Origin: an uncultured Pseudomonas sp.
GTDB taxonomy: Bacteria > Pseudomonadota > Gammaproteobacteria > Pseudomonadales > Pseudomonadaceae
DNA: 60,229 bases
NCBI GenBank assembly: GCA_946886875.1
Contig: CAMPJN010000001.1
Coordinates: 1-60,229 of the forward strand
Direction of reading: 5' to 3'
Position numbers and translations under genes: made by a program. Numbering within the stretch: the first letter of the stretch is position 1; every line of letters starts with the position of its first letter. A model generated the notes under the pieces. The model had not been told where the DNA came from. It saw only the letters and a program-made list of their open reading frames with translations, and did no database searches. Positions 7,401-16,668 of the stretch are shown piece by piece.

Positions 7401-10400
7401 TACCGGTCAAGGCAACCGCACCGAGCACCCTACCACCGTTGTCCTCGATATGGGTCTTCATCTGCGCCAAGGTGCCGCCCTGAGTCAGGGTGTCGTCGAT
7501 GATCAGGTAGTCGCCGGCCGCAACCTTGCCGGCAAAAGTCGGCTGATTGGCGATACGCTCCAGGGCATTCGACTGGGTGCGCCCTACCTTCTGCGCTTGC
7601 ACCGGCCGGGTGTCGGTTTCCAGCCCAAGTCGTTGCGCCAGCACCTCGGCCGCCATCAATGGGATACGGTTCTTGCCTGCCCCCTCGATCGCCAGCACCG
7701 GCACGATGCGCGGCCGGCTGCCCTTGGGGATCAGCGCCCGTACCTGCTCCATGAACTCCGGAGTAATCGCATCACGAGCCACACGCAGTGCTGCGGCATC
7801 ATCGCCGGCCTTCGCTGCGACATAGTCCGGGTGGCTGTTCAGGAAGCTCAGCGGATGCGCCAACACGGTATCGGGGAACTCTTCGGACCAGCCGCGGCGC
7901 GAATAAAGCACTGCGTCGTCAGCACCCTGTTGGCCGTTCTGCCGGCGCAGCCAAGCGCGCGACTGCTCGCCCAGGGCCAGGATGTCGGTATAGGTCCACG
8001 CTACCTGCGGGAACATCCGGCGCAGCAACTCGCGGATCTTCGACAGCACCCGCTGCAGCATGGTCGGGCGGTCACCGTCCTCGAGGAGGTGCGCGACCAT
8101 CTCCTGGGCAACCAGCACGCGCTGTTGTTTGGCATCCATCTTCTCCAGCACCGAGGCATAGGCGTCGCGGACCTGGCCGATACGCTGCCGTCCCTTGGCC
8201 GTCCCCTGCTGGCTGGAGTAGAGCCGGTCCATGATGACGTCCAGCTCCTCGCCCAGCAGGCCGCGTATGCCGCGGTGCCCGACTTCCTCGTGCACGGCAG
8301 TGTAAATGGCGTCCGCAAGGCTGCTGTGGTTACCGGCGACAACGTAGGTTTTCCCCGAACTATGCACACCGCGCAGATCCTCTGGCGCAACGCCATCGCG
8401 CTTCGCGCGGGTACGAGTCGATAGCGGTAATTCCTCGAAGTCCTGCACCACCTCGACGCTGGCCAGCTCCGGCGACGCCTTCAGCGCCTCGCGCAGCTGC
8501 TCGGCCGAGACAGAGGCACTGCCGGCTTCGGCCTCCGGTTGGTCGGAACCCTGGCGGTATAGCTGGACACCTTCCTCGGTCTCGCGGGTTTCGATGGCTT
8601 CCACCAGCTTGTCGAAGGCCTGGTTGATCGTCTTCCGTTCCGCGCCAGCTGGGAATGGTCGCTTCCAGCCCCATGGCGTGGGGATGATTGCGCTCTCGGG
8701 GCCGTAGTTGAGGAACGGACTGCTATCGCCGCGCTCAGCGATCATGTCTTCCACATAGCCCTGGAAGGCGCGCGCCGCCATCTCGTGCGGCGTGGTCCAG
8801 TAGTCGGTGCCACGCCCCTGATCCAGCTCCTTGGCGTCCATAGCAAACTGGGTCGGCACCTGCTTGGTCTTCTCGCCGCCCCCCTGCGCATCGGCCAACA
8901 TTTTTAGCCGCGACGAATACCCGGACATGACGCCACGCAGTCGGTCAAGCTCGCCATTGTTGTCGGCGTTGAACCCGCTGCGGCCGCGTACGGCCTTGTA
9001 AATCGCGCTGATCTGCTCCAGAGCATCATTGGTCCAGCGCATGCCGCTGAAGGCATTGCGGCGTCGCATTGGAGCATCTGGCTTGGTGGAGCGCAGCTCG
9101 GTATCCAGTTGCACGCCTTCGAGAATCTGCTGGGCCACGGTGTCGAAGGCCGCCAGTTGCTCGGCGCTCGCCGGCTTGTTATGGCGCTTCCAGTATTGCG
9201 GGTTCTTCTGCTCGGCCAGGTCGGCGCGCAGGCGATTCAGCCTGTCGGCTACCTCTTTGCGGGAGCGGGCCACGAAAGCATCAGCGCGCGCGGTGTCCTC
9301 CACGTACTGCTCGGCCTTGCGCTGCATGGTGTCCATCAGCGCGGTGTAGGCCTGGCGCACTTCCAGGCGTACGCCGGATCCGGACCGGCGGAAGCCGGAA
9401 CTCACCGCCTCGCGCTCAAACGAGCCTGAGGTCTTGAGCGAACGGGTGCCGTCCTCGCCGATCACCCACTCAGCCGAGGCCTTGCCGTCCTGGCGCCCAA
9501 AATAATGGTCCAGGGCGTGGAACCACTCGTGCGCCAGGGAGCCGGCACCGTTCATCTTGGTCAGGTTGATCGCAGCCTTCGACGGCTCGTAGTGCGCGCG
9601 GGCGCCGCTCAAGCCATGGCCACGGGCACCGAAAGCCAAGGCCAGCTCACCGTTCAGGCTGATCGCCTTCGGCGGGATGTCCATAACCTCGGCCAGATCG
9701 AGCAGGCCGTCGTAGGCGTCGTCGAGCAGTTGTTGCCGCTCCTCCTGGTTGTTCCAGTTGCCGAACTCGACGCCGCGGAAGCCGAAGGTATCGATGAAGG
9801 CACGATCCTTGACGGGGCCCTCACGACGAGCAGCGCCGATGCGCTGGGCATTCTCTGGCCGCGGTAGGTCGGCCTCCCCGAAGGTGGTGTTGGTCTCGAC
9901 GATCTGCTGCGCGTTGGTCGCCATGTACTCCATGGCCGCCTCGCGGGTCGGGAATACCTGGTCGACGACCTTTACTCGCTTGCGGTCGCTGATGGTCCGC
10001 CAGATTTCGAAGCCATCGCCGTCGCCGTGGCGCTGCGACACGACGCGGTGCTTCTGGGCAACCGCGATCAGTGGCACGGCTTGTTCGGCCTCCTCGCGCG
10101 TGGCGTAGCTGCCGACCTTCTTGTGCTGTTTCATCCAGTCCTTGGTGCGGTTATCTCGCACTTCCCAGCGCCCGACCTCTGCCGTGTTGGTGCTGCTGAC
10201 CACTTGGGAAATATCGAAGCGGCGAGCCCAAGCTGGCCGGGCGTCGCTGTCGCGCGCGCGGGCAGGCCGCGGGCCGGTAGATACGGCGCGGTCCTTGCGG
10301 GCACCGCCGATCTTCTCGCCGAAGTCGACGATCTTGTTCTTTGGCGCCGCCTCGGGCTGCGGCTGATTCTGAATTTCGACCTGGTGTTGATCATCCACGG

Positions 10401-12690
10401 CTGCCTCGGCAGCAGGTTGTTGAACTGGTGCAGTTTTTTCACCAGTTGCCGCCACCGGCTTCGCCAGGTCGCCGCCCTTTAGCCAGTCCTTGAACTCGGC
10501 CACCGGCATGGCCGAGACCTTGCCCATCTGCCAGTCCGCGTCGAAATTGCTGCGGTACGCGGCCACGGCCGACTCTTCGTCGGGGAAGCCGAGCATTACC
10601 TTGTGCTCGTCGAAGCTGCCGTCCTGCTGGTTCAACTGATCGACGACGAACACCTGGCCGCTCTCCTCCTGCGGGCCCAGGTAGACATCCACCTGCTCGC
10701 CGTCGGCGCCGGTGGTGCGACGAATGTAGCCGTAGTGGTCGCTCATGGTGTGGCGCCACTCGCTACCGTCCGGACGCTTGCCGCTACGTTCAGAGCCGCG
10801 CGGGTTCTCGATGGACAGCTCCAGGCCGTGCAGGCGCACCTTGCCCTTCTTGTAGTTGCCGGCCTCGATCTGGGCCTCGGTCGGCGCCGGCAGGTCGTTG
10901 TTGGGTGAAGTGGCCGCCTCATGCGCTGCGGTGTCAATCGGACGCATCTCATGGCGCACGGCCTCCGGCTGCACCTGGATGGCGTAGCCACCCTGCACCT
11001 GGATGACACGCGGCTGCCGGCCAGCGGTACGGGCCTCGCGGAAAGCCTTGCTCGCCTCGGCCCCCTTAGGTGCATCAAACGGCTTGCCGTTGGGCTTGCG
11101 CAGCAGCTCGCCCTGGGTTCGGCCGCGTGGCTGGGCAGTCGGCGCCTGCTGATCCATGCCACGGCCACCTTGCACCTGCTCGCTCGGAACCTGCGGCGCG
11201 ACTGGGCCATGCTGAGCGTTGCCCAGGGTGTCCACCACGATGGTCTCGGGTGCTGGCAGCGCAGCGCGCTCTGGCTCGGCGTCGATGGTCAGCGACTCGC
11301 GCGCTGGCTCAGCGGTCGCGGGCCGAGCCCCCAACTGCAGCTGCCCCTCCAGCGGTGCAGGCTCACCACGCGGCACCTGCTGCTCCATACCCGGACCGCC
11401 GGCCGACCGCGCCAGATCGTTCTGCGGGTTCACCCACCGGCGCGCCTGCACGTCTGGCTGCATCTCACCGTCGACGCTACGCACCGGGCCAATGTCCTGA
11501 ATGTTGCCCTGGCTGTCGGCGTAGAAAGTCTGCTCGGGCGCAGGCAGTCCTTGCAAACCAGGTGCAGGTAAGGCGGCAGGTTCGGGCGTACCCTCGAAAG
11601 TAGCGTCTCCCTCGGCGGATGGCTGCTGCGCACGCTGATCCGGACGCCCCAGCACCGCACCAAGCGAAGCATGGCCGGCGCCACCCATGGCACCCAGTAC
11701 AGCGTCACCGAAGGTGTTCTCGGTCAGACTGCGCTGCTCGTCGATGGCCTGATTGGTCGCCGCCCGGGCAGCAACAGTTTCTGCAACCTCCTGCGCACCT
11801 TCCGCCGGAGCATCGAGCAGCAAGCCGCCGGCAAAGCGACGCCCTGCACTACCGCCAATGACCCGCTGCATAGGGCCGAGCGCGAAGGTCGTCATCGCGC
11901 CACCCAGCGCGCCCACGGGCGCAGCACCCTGGAAGGCAGCTGCACGCGCGGTGCCAGATAGTTTCAAGCGAGCCTCATCTTCAGATAGGCCGCTTTCACG
12001 CATCTCGCGGTAGGCCCCGGAAGTTTGCTGAAGCTCAGCGTCTGGCGTACTGGCAATACGTTCCTGCGCCTCGTTTCCAGCGGCACCACCAGCCTGCAGG
12101 CCGCCGGTACCAGCCATACCCAGCAGGCGAGCCTGCCCACCAGGAAGCGCGAGTGATGCGGCTTGCGGCACGAACTGTCCGATCAGATTGGCGCCATGCA
12201 GGCCGTAACCGGCCAAGCTCGGATCTTTACCCATGCTCCAACTGGATGGGTCGAGCACATCACCCGACGGGGTGCTGGTTTCGAGTGCCTGCTTTGCGGC
12301 CTCGGACTTGGTGTCTTGGACATCCTTGCCCATCGCGCCGAACTGCTGGCCTGCAGGCCGAAAGATCAAATCGCTCGGGGCAGGAATATTCTTCAATGCA
12401 TCGACCGCGCCGTCCGGTAGCACCGCCCTGGCTCCGCGCTCAATGGCTGCGCCCGCAGTGGTCAGCAAATCACCGGCACCACTTACGACAGCACCAGTAC
12501 CAGACAGCGCGCCGCCGGCTGCCTCCTTTGCCACATCGGTGAACCCGACACTACCGGTGTGAGCAACCACCTCGGCGTCCAGGTCAGAATCTACTGGCTC
12601 GGCTGGCTGATACTTCATCCATGGCCCGCTCTGGACCTGCTGCGGCTGCTCAATGGCGGTCTGCTGGTATTTCTCCCAAGGGCCCGCCAT
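4480..12690 (-). CDS. Giant polyvalent internal virion / ejection protein
   Basis: 2736 residues from ATG 12690; the upstream TTG at 12705 is rejected because GGAGGAAG lies just before this ATG, which also overlaps the previous stop (TAATG). Visible regions: Ala/Gly-rich N-terminus (about 40-340) typical of proteins ejected with phage DNA; an InPase-type domain (about 610-735, KKGKVRLHGLEL); an LPD1-like zincin (about 950-1065, HEWFHALDHYFG); a second metallopeptidase-like motif (about 1464, HEEVGH); a phosphoribosyltransferase-like motif (about 1723, IIDDTLTQGG); a long helical LPD38-like region (about 1930-2450, including a hydrophobic stretch near 2420); and a charged coiled-coil end. Such polyvalent proteins are injected and thought to disarm host functions. 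Last gene of the late operon. Confidence 0.85.
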   Translation of the reverse strand: MAGPWEKYQQTAIEQPQQVQSGPWMKYQPAEPVDSDLDAEVVAHTGSVGFTDVAKEAAGGALSGTGAVVSGAGDLLTTAGAAIERGARAVLPDGAVDALKNIPAPSDLIFRPAGQQFGAMGKDVQDTKSEAAKQALETSTPSGDVLDPSSWSMGKDPSLAGYGLHGANLIGQFVPQAASLALPGGQARLLGMAGTGGLQAGGAAGNEAQERIASTPDAELQQTSGAYREMRESGLSEDEARLKLSGTARAAAFQGAAPVGALGGAMTTFALGPMQRVIGGSAGRRFAGGLLLDAPAEGAQEVAETVAARAATNQAIDEQRSLTENTFGDAVLGAMGGAGHASLGAVLGRPDQRAQQPSAEGDATFEGTPEPAALPAPGLQGLPAPEQTFYADSQGNIQDIGPVRSVDGEMQPDVQARRWVNPQNDLARSAGGPGMEQQVPRGEPAPLEGQLQLGARPATAEPARESLTIDAEPERAALPAPETIVVDTLGNAQHGPVAPQVPSEQVQGGRGMDQQAPTAQPRGRTQGELLRKPNGKPFDAPKGAEASKAFREARTAGRQPRVIQVQGGYAIQVQPEAVRHEMRPIDTAAHEAATSPNNDLPAPTEAQIEAGNYKKGKVRLHGLELSIENPRGSERSGKRPDGSEWRHTMSDHYGYIRRTTGADGEQVDVYLGPQEESGQVFVVDQLNQQDGSFDEHKVMLGFPDEESAVAAYRSNFDADWQMGKVSAMPVAEFKDWLKGGDLAKPVAATGEKTAPVQQPAAEAAVDDQHQVEIQNQPQPEAAPKNKIVDFGEKIGGARKDRAVSTGPRPARARDSDARPAWARRFDISQVVSSTNTAEVGRWEVRDNRTKDWMKQHKKVGSYATREEAEQAVPLIAVAQKHRVVSQRHGDGDGFEIWRTISDRKRVKVVDQVFPTREAAMEYMATNAQQIVETNTTFGEADLPRPENAQRIGAARREGPVKDRAFIDTFGFRGVEFGNWNNQEERQQLLDDAYDGLLDLAEVMDIPPKAISLNGELALAFGARGHGLSGARAHYEPSKAAINLTKMNGAGSLAHEWFHALDHYFGRQDGKASAEWVIGEDGTRSLKTSGSFEREAVSSGFRRSGSGVRLEVRQAYTALMDTMQRKAEQYVEDTARADAFVARSRKEVADRLNRLRADLAEQKNPQYWKRHNKPASAEQLAAFDTVAQQILEGVQLDTELRSTKPDAPMRRRNAFSGMRWTNDALEQISAIYKAVRGRSGFNADNNGELDRLRGVMSGYSSRLKMLADAQGGGEKTKQVPTQFAMDAKELDQGRGTDYWTTPHEMAARAFQGYVEDMIAERGDSSPFLNYGPESAIIPTPWGWKRPFPAGAERKTINQAFDKLVEAIETRETEEGVQLYRQGSDQPEAEAGSASVSAEQLREALKASPELASVEVVQDFEELPLSTRTRAKRDGVAPEDLRGVHSSGKTYVVAGNHSSLADAIYTAVHEEVGHRGIRGLLGEELDVIMDRLYSSQQGTAKGRQRIGQVRDAYASVLEKMDAKQQRVLVAQEMVAHLLEDGDRPTMLQRVLSKIRELLRRMFPQVAWTYTDILALGEQSRAWLRRQNGQQGADDAVLYSRRGWSEEFPDTVLAHPLSFLNSHPDYVAAKAGDDAAALRVARDAITPEFMEQVRALIPKGSRPRIVPVLAIEGAGKNRIPLMAAEVLAQRLGLETDTRPVQAQKVGRTQSNALERIANQPTFAGKVAAGDYLIIDDTLTQGGTLAQMKTHIEDNGGRVLGAVALTGKNYSRKLSLDPSTLVEVRGKYGEIEPWWRENFGYGFEGLTQSEARTLLTFDKGQLSPEQLRDRVAAARDASLFRMGQAAAGDRSGTEAPVNPDDTLYSLGAARRPHTSEAFPDLNAAEQAALRKIAPPTARERAIDWYRERTDRLMTKIRQGLVDRYAALKELDERLHGSDFLDNSITSSAWVLARMAPAAAGALNSMLHNGRIVFDQKQKVISTRDDGSMGLGEVLSRLGEAKEIERFLGWIAGNRAAKLAAEGRENLFDAQDIAALKGINRGNTADGRSRAKLYDEVFREFQQYRDDVLAIAEQTGIISAESRAMWRDEFYVPFYRVMDEEAKTGAPRVGKGLSRQEAYKKLKGGKQNLNDLLENTLMNFHHLLTASLKNQAAVQAIENAVKLEIALEVKESARDPKSSTFVLKDGERVWYQIDDALIFEALTSLADPGLNNFAVRTMAQFKRVFTNMTTITPQFIVANFLRDSMQAAATTPVSKNVPANMYQGLKSYRDEKTRAQMLASGGAFSFGHIYGADPEEVKAGLRRNLRGAKLVDGPKAVPKLLMAGWDAYNSFANTAENGNRAAAFMQNQDKGMLRAAYEARDLMDFNQEGAWPAVRFLVRTVPFLNARLQGLDKLYRSGVKPAVLTAFGKGTASDKVAAARFATVAGALALASMVLYLANHDDEEYRKLEDWQKDSYWFFRIGGQAFFLPKPFEVGAISTLAERTLEQFVDDKATGKLIRDRIQAMLTQTFSFSPVPQMFQPALDVYANRDAFTGRPIENAGMERVSPTLRARATTTAPAKLISEATSALGDGLTLSPLQADHLIRGYLGQVGAWAASITDTIWRTANGETEPAKRWSEYQPIKRFYRDLGAPAPYDRYSTLFYEGLKESGRVYADVKRLQELGRQDEARELVQEKRGELAMRKSLNQTQRQLSAINARMDAVRLREIDAESKRRELDRLLVIKSQLTGRAGKRIEEIRARE

Positions 12691-13931
12691 TACTTCTTCC
12701 TCCAACTTTCAGGATTTGCAGGGTCTCCGCCAAGGAACTCGTAGCCGTCTTCGACATGGCCAACCCTCGGACCAGACTGCTGTTGTGCTGGCTGTTGAGG
12801 CTGCTTCGGGGCCTGTCCCGAGACTCCCATTAGGCCAAGCTGGCCTGCCAAGTCGCCGCGCGCCGCCACTAGCTGTTCACGCTGTTGGCGCAAAGCCGCT
12901 TCGACCTCAGGCTCAGGGAAGGCCTCTAACTGGGAATCGATTTCCTTGATCTGATTCGTCAGGAAGGTCACTCGGTACCGATCGCCGGCACTGACACTGC
13001 CCTCGCTGCCGCCACGCTTCAGCCGCACCAGTTCGTCTCGGGCCTCCTGATCGTTCATGCCGTTGGCCTTGAGATACTCGAGGGTCTTCACGTCGCTGCT
13101 CGGGGCATAAGCTCCGCCAGCACCCACGATTGGCGCGCGCCCCAACACGCTCTTCATTTCGCCAGTAGCCGTATTGCGCTGCAAGATTGAGCCGCCCGGC
13201 CCTTTGACCTCTTCCCATTTACCGGCGTCTTTCGGCAGGTAGCCCGAATTGCGCAGGTAGCCCAGCATCTTGTCGCGGTTCTGGCCGAGTGCCTGATAGA
13301 TCGACTTCGCGCCCATTACTGGGGCGATTGCCTGGTCTATCTCGTACTGAGCGACCTCATCGTCTTCGCCGGCGATACCGCGATTTATAGTCATAGGGGC
13401 CAGACGCTTACCGCCCTGCTCGTCTTCAACTTCCAGTTCGAAAACAAAAGAGCCCTCTTTCTGCCCCGGGTACATGCCGGCCAGACGCTTCTTGCCGCCG
13501 TTGCCGCGATTGACGCGGGGCGCATAGAAGTCGTTCATGTGCTTAACGGTTTCCTGACTGAACAGGCTGCCCTCGCCTTTAGAGAGCCTGTCGGCGTACT
13601 GCACGGCAGCTTCGGTTTCCGGGCGAAACAGGTGGCGCGGATCCGCCATCTTGTTGCGCTCGAAAGCCTGCTCAAGCTCCGGGGTGATCGGCGCCTCGAC
13701 GCCGCTCGCCCAGCCGGTGTAGAACTGGGCGATCTGCTGTTGATCCTGCTTCTGCTGCCGATCGCCCTGCTGTGCGGCGAACTCCTGCTCGCGCATTTGC
13801 AGGCCGCGCTCCTGCATGGCCACCTGTTGATCGGCTCGCGCGCCAGCTTCTCTGCGCTGGTTATAGCCTTCGACCATGTTGAAACCTTGCACGAAGCCAT
13901 CAAAGGCGCCGCGCGTATCAAGTCCTGCCAT
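12690..13931 (-). CDS. Internal virion protein, coiled-coil
   Basis: 413 residues from ATG 13931 (MAGLDTRGAFDGF), with GGGAGG just upstream; the longer frame to 14006 has no such site. The N-terminal third is Gln/Arg-rich coiled coil (about 25-75), the centre is a mixed domain, and the tail is Pro/Gln-rich. Its stop overlaps the ATG of the giant ejection protein. Likely an internal core or ejection component by position; no enzymatic motif seen. Confidence 0.75.
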   Translation of the reverse strand: MAGLDTRGAFDGFVQGFNMVEGYNQRREAGARADQQVAMQERGLQMREQEFAAQQGDRQQKQDQQQIAQFYTGWASGVEAPITPELEQAFERNKMADPRHLFRPETEAAVQYADRLSKGEGSLFSQETVKHMNDFYAPRVNRGNGGKKRLAGMYPGQKEGSFVFELEVEDEQGGKRLAPMTINRGIAGEDDEVAQYEIDQAIAPVMGAKSIYQALGQNRDKMLGYLRNSGYLPKDAGKWEEVKGPGGSILQRNTATGEMKSVLGRAPIVGAGGAYAPSSDVKTLEYLKANGMNDQEARDELVRLKRGGSEGSVSAGDRYRVTFLTNQIKEIDSQLEAFPEPEVEAALRQQREQLVAARGDLAGQLGLMGVSGQAPKQPQQPAQQQSGPRVGHVEDGYEFLGGDPANPESWRKK

Positions 13932-13965
13932 GTTGCCTCCCGGCAATAAGCGGCCAACGGCCGTG

Positions 13966-14217
13966 CTACATAAACGATCCGGCCGCGAGCCCGATAACAC
14001 CACCAATCACAGCCCCCCACGGGCCACCGACAGAGGCGCCCATCATTGCGCCACTGGTGGCCATGCCAACCTGTGACTGTTTGCGCTGGGCCTTCTGCTG
14101 CTGATCAGCCTGATCCTTGAACATCTTGTTCTGGTGTTGCTGTTGGCCGAGTTCTTCCAGGCCCTGGATGGCTTCGCCTTCCATCTGGTTCTTGAGGCCG
14201 AGTAGTCCGTATGACAT
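13966..14217 (-). CDS. Small glycine-zipper membrane-interacting phage protein
   Basis: 83 residues. A Gln/Lys-rich amphipathic N-terminal half is followed by a glycine-zipper hydrophobic segment (GAMMGASVGGPWGAVIGGV, about 56-82). Proteins of this design in podophage internal-protein operons are candidates for channel-forming ejection components. Lies between two internal virion genes in the late operon; function inferred. Confidence 0.7.
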   Translation of the reverse strand: MSYGLLGLKNQMEGEAIQGLEELGQQQHQNKMFKDQADQQQKAQRKQSQVGMATSGAMMGASVGGPWGAVIGGVIGLAAGSFM

Positions 14218-14223
14218 GGCGTA

Positions 14224-14655
14224 TTACCCCTGCTGTACTTGCCCGGTGCTCGGGATATTGGAAAGGCCCATGCCGCCGGCGAGGATCTGATCCTGCGTGT
14301 CCCTGGCGGAAATCTTGGCCTGGTTGTAGGCGCTGGCGGAGTCGGCGGCGCGACCGAGCGAGAGCTTGCGTTGCTCGGCCTGCTGTTGGGCGGGGCTCAA
14401 GTCGACGCCCAAGCCCTCGCGCTGCATCTGCAGACCCTTGGCGGTATTGTCGTAGCTGGTATTGATCGCAGCTGCAGCAACGCCACCCTGGCCAGCGGCA
14501 TAGGTGGGCGATTGAGCAATATCAGCCAGGCGAGTGATGTATGGCTGAAAGCGTGTTTTCCAGTCATCCCACTGCGCTCGGTAGAGTTGCCCAAGAACCT
14601 TTGAAGCCCCCTGATCGCCTTTGAATGCTGACTGTGGATCGATATAGATCGACAT
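14224..14655 (-). CDS. Phage internal/structural protein
   Basis: 143 residues from ATG 14655, overlapping the preceding stop (TGATG), with GGGGA 7 nt upstream; the GTG at 14658 is less likely. Ala/Gln/Ser-rich and mostly helical (SPAQQQAEQRKLSLGRAADS). The sequence style resembles the next gene upstream, suggesting both belong to the same internal core. No recognised catalytic motif. Confidence 0.75.
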   Translation of the reverse strand: MSIYIDPQSAFKGDQGASKVLGQLYRAQWDDWKTRFQPYITRLADIAQSPTYAAGQGGVAAAAINTSYDNTAKGLQMQREGLGVDLSPAQQQAEQRKLSLGRAADSASAYNQAKISARDTQDQILAGGMGLSNIPSTGQVQQG

Positions 14656-15311
14656 CACATATTCCCCACATAGGCCGAGTTATTCAGCAGCGGGCTGCTC
14701 TGGCCCTGCATGTTGAGGCCGGTGGACGTGGGGGTATTCAGCTTGCCCATCCCATAGCTGGTGGCAGCACCTGCTGCAGCCCCAAGCAGTTGCAGGTTGG
14801 CCGATCGGCGATTGAAGTTATTGGCCGCCTCGCCGCGCGCATCCGCAGCAGACTGCGAGGCCATCTGGCTGAGCCCAACCTGAGCCTGGCCGGACTGACC
14901 GGAGCCAATGGCGGTGATGTTCTGCAACCCGCGTATCTTCTCGGAACTCTGCTGGAACTGGGCGCGTCCCATAGTCTCGCCGCCGGCCAGCGCGACGCCC
15001 TGCCCCAGGTCCGTCATCGTCCCGTTCCAGCGCCCGCTGCTGGGATCAACGCCAGCTTGGCCGAGCTGCTGACCGACCTCGGCCATGCCGTTGCTGAGCT
15101 GCGCCTGGGAAGCCTGGTTAGTTACCCCTCGCAGGTAGCTCATGCGCCCGGCGGAATCCATATCCTCGACCCGGGCCATGTACTCGTTTTCAAGAGGCGC
15201 CAGGGTGCTCTGGGCAAAGTTCCACTTCTCCGCCGCCACCTGAGCGGCATAGCGCTGCTCGGGCGTATCCTTGATGGTATTGTCGGCCTTACCGCCTCCG
15301 CCGCCGCTCAT
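14655..15311 (-). CDS. Phage internal virion protein
   Basis: 218 residues. Starts with a flexible glycine run, then a helical Gln/Ala-rich body with repeated MxxASQSAAD-like stretches and a short Gly/Ala hydrophobic patch (LLGAAAGAATSYGMG, about 175-190). Overlaps both neighbours by a few bases (ATGA-type junctions), so it is part of the continuous late operon. Family not firmly recognised; possible ejection protein. Confidence 0.75.
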   Translation of the reverse strand: MSGGGGGKADNTIKDTPEQRYAAQVAAEKWNFAQSTLAPLENEYMARVEDMDSAGRMSYLRGVTNQASQAQLSNGMAEVGQQLGQAGVDPSSGRWNGTMTDLGQGVALAGGETMGRAQFQQSSEKIRGLQNITAIGSGQSGQAQVGLSQMASQSAADARGEAANNFNRRSANLQLLGAAAGAATSYGMGKLNTPTSTGLNMQGQSSPLLNNSAYVGNM

Positions 15312-15775
15312 AACGCACCTCCAGCCTTGAGCTCTTTCAGGTAGTCAGCCAGCGCGTCCTCATGAAAGTGCCGGCGAATCTCGACAGATACCTGCTGCAT
15401 CCATTCAAAACCGCCAATAATGCCGGCGCACTGGACCACCAGACTGGTGAGCTGGTCACGTAGGACGAAGGCCAAAGTGCGGCCGTGATGGTCGCCATTG
15501 CGCTCCAGGCAGACGCTATCGCGCCAGTCCTGCAGGGCAGCAGCCATCAGCGGGCGTAGGGCTGGCTCATGTTGCCGATAGAAGGGGTTGGCAGGAACCT
15601 CGATCATCGCGTCCCAGAAGGCGCGGTAGATCGCCTCGTTGGATACCGGCTTGTCGCCGTCGATCAGATCGTCGAGGGTTTGCGAGATGCGGAACAGCAT
15701 TTCGCAGAAAAGAATCGGCGCAGCCTGATCTTTCAGCACCCGCTGAAGAAAGGCCCGCTCATTGGGCTGTGGCAT
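15308..15775 (-). CDS. Phage protein of unknown function, helical
   Basis: 155 residues from ATG 15775 (MPQPNERAFLQRV), with GGGAGA upstream; the longer frame to 15805 lacks a site. Helical and acidic, with conserved-looking WRDSVCLERNG and FVLRDQLTSLVVQCAG segments. Overlaps the next gene downstream. Nothing links it to a known enzyme; position suggests an assembly or internal protein. Confidence 0.75.
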   Translation of the reverse strand: MPQPNERAFLQRVLKDQAAPILFCEMLFRISQTLDDLIDGDKPVSNEAIYRAFWDAMIEVPANPFYRQHEPALRPLMAAALQDWRDSVCLERNGDHHGRTLAFVLRDQLTSLVVQCAGIIGGFEWMQQVSVEIRRHFHEDALADYLKELKAGGAL

Positions 15776-15813
15776 CGTTGTCTCCCGACAATGATTGTTC
15801 GTCAATAATAGTG

Positions 15814-16668
15814 TTAAACGCGGCTAAAGTCTGCGGTGAGCAGCCCGAAGCTGCTGAGCGCTGGCCCTGCCGTCCCGGCATGCTGGATTGTCCCGTATGC
15901 CAGCGTGCAAGTGAGGTAATGCCGTTCCTGACTGGTAAACCCGATCATCGGGATCGTCTTGATGCGGGTATTTTTGCTGCCGGTATCCGCCAATACCACC
16001 ATGGTGCACAGCGACGAAATCAGCACTCCCATTTTGCCGTCCTGCACTCCCCAGGCATGCCGATATGTACCATACCGATCGGCGTCGTCGATGGACGTGC
16101 TGTTATAGAAACTATCCCCCCAATAGGGGATTGGGTCGTAATAGCCACCGCCCGCCGCTACCCAGCTCTTGAGTAGCCCGCGGAATGGGACAATCGGCCA
16201 GCCACTGTCAAAAACCAGCTGCCCTCCGGCATCGAACAAGCGCAAGCCGAATCTGTCCTGGCTCGGCGGTGCGCGAAAGGTGCAGACCCGATAGCTCCAG
16301 CCAGTTTGCTGCCCTACCTTCAGCGCGTTGTTCGGGTCGAACCGCTGAGCCCGGTAATCCAGATAGTTGGTGAAAACCACCCGAAACCCAGTCCAATAGC
16401 CGGGCCTTCCAATATGCGAAAAACGGCCGATCCCACCACCAACAAACAAGGGGTTTGGCACGCCGAACACCATGGGTGGGTCAATTGTGGTTATCGGCTC
16501 GGGATAAGTAACGGCGCAGGATCCGGCGCCCTGAGCATTGTAGGCGTTGCCGAATCTACGTGTGACGCGCAGGTCACCGCTGAGTAGCTGAACCAGCACC
16601 GGGTTGTCATCCCCAAGGATCAGGTTGCCGGCGTTCCCGCGTGAGAAAAAACCGAACTCGCTGCTCAT
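15814..16668 (-). CDS. Tail-tip associated beta-rich protein
   Basis: 284 residues, rich in aromatic residues, Gly and short beta strands (RFGNAYNAQGAG, GWPIVPFRGLLKSW, YWGDSFYNSTS). No signal peptide, no enzyme motif. It follows the 115-residue and gpJ-like genes with a 4-base overlap, so it probably joins the same tail-tip complex. Not recognised by family. Confidence 0.72.
   Translation of the reverse strand: MSSEFGFFSRGNAGNLILGDDNPVLVQLLSGDLRVTRRFGNAYNAQGAGSCAVTYPEPITTIDPPMVFGVPNPLFVGGGIGRFSHIGRPGYWTGFRVVFTNYLDYRAQRFDPNNALKVGQQTGWSYRVCTFRAPPSQDRFGLRLFDAGGQLVFDSGWPIVPFRGLLKSWVAAGGGYYDPIPYWGDSFYNSTSIDDADRYGTYRHAWGVQDGKMGVLISSLCTMVVLADTGSKNTRIKTIPMIGFTSQERHYLTCTLAYGTIQHAGTAGPALSSFGLLTADFSRV

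Noticed and set aside
5386..8424. Long plus-strand open frames (387 and 381 codons) inside the giant gene
   Set aside because: They are antisense to the 2736-residue protein, rich in Arg/His/Leu without domain patterns, and have no ribosome binding sites; high-GC codon use opens such frames by chance.
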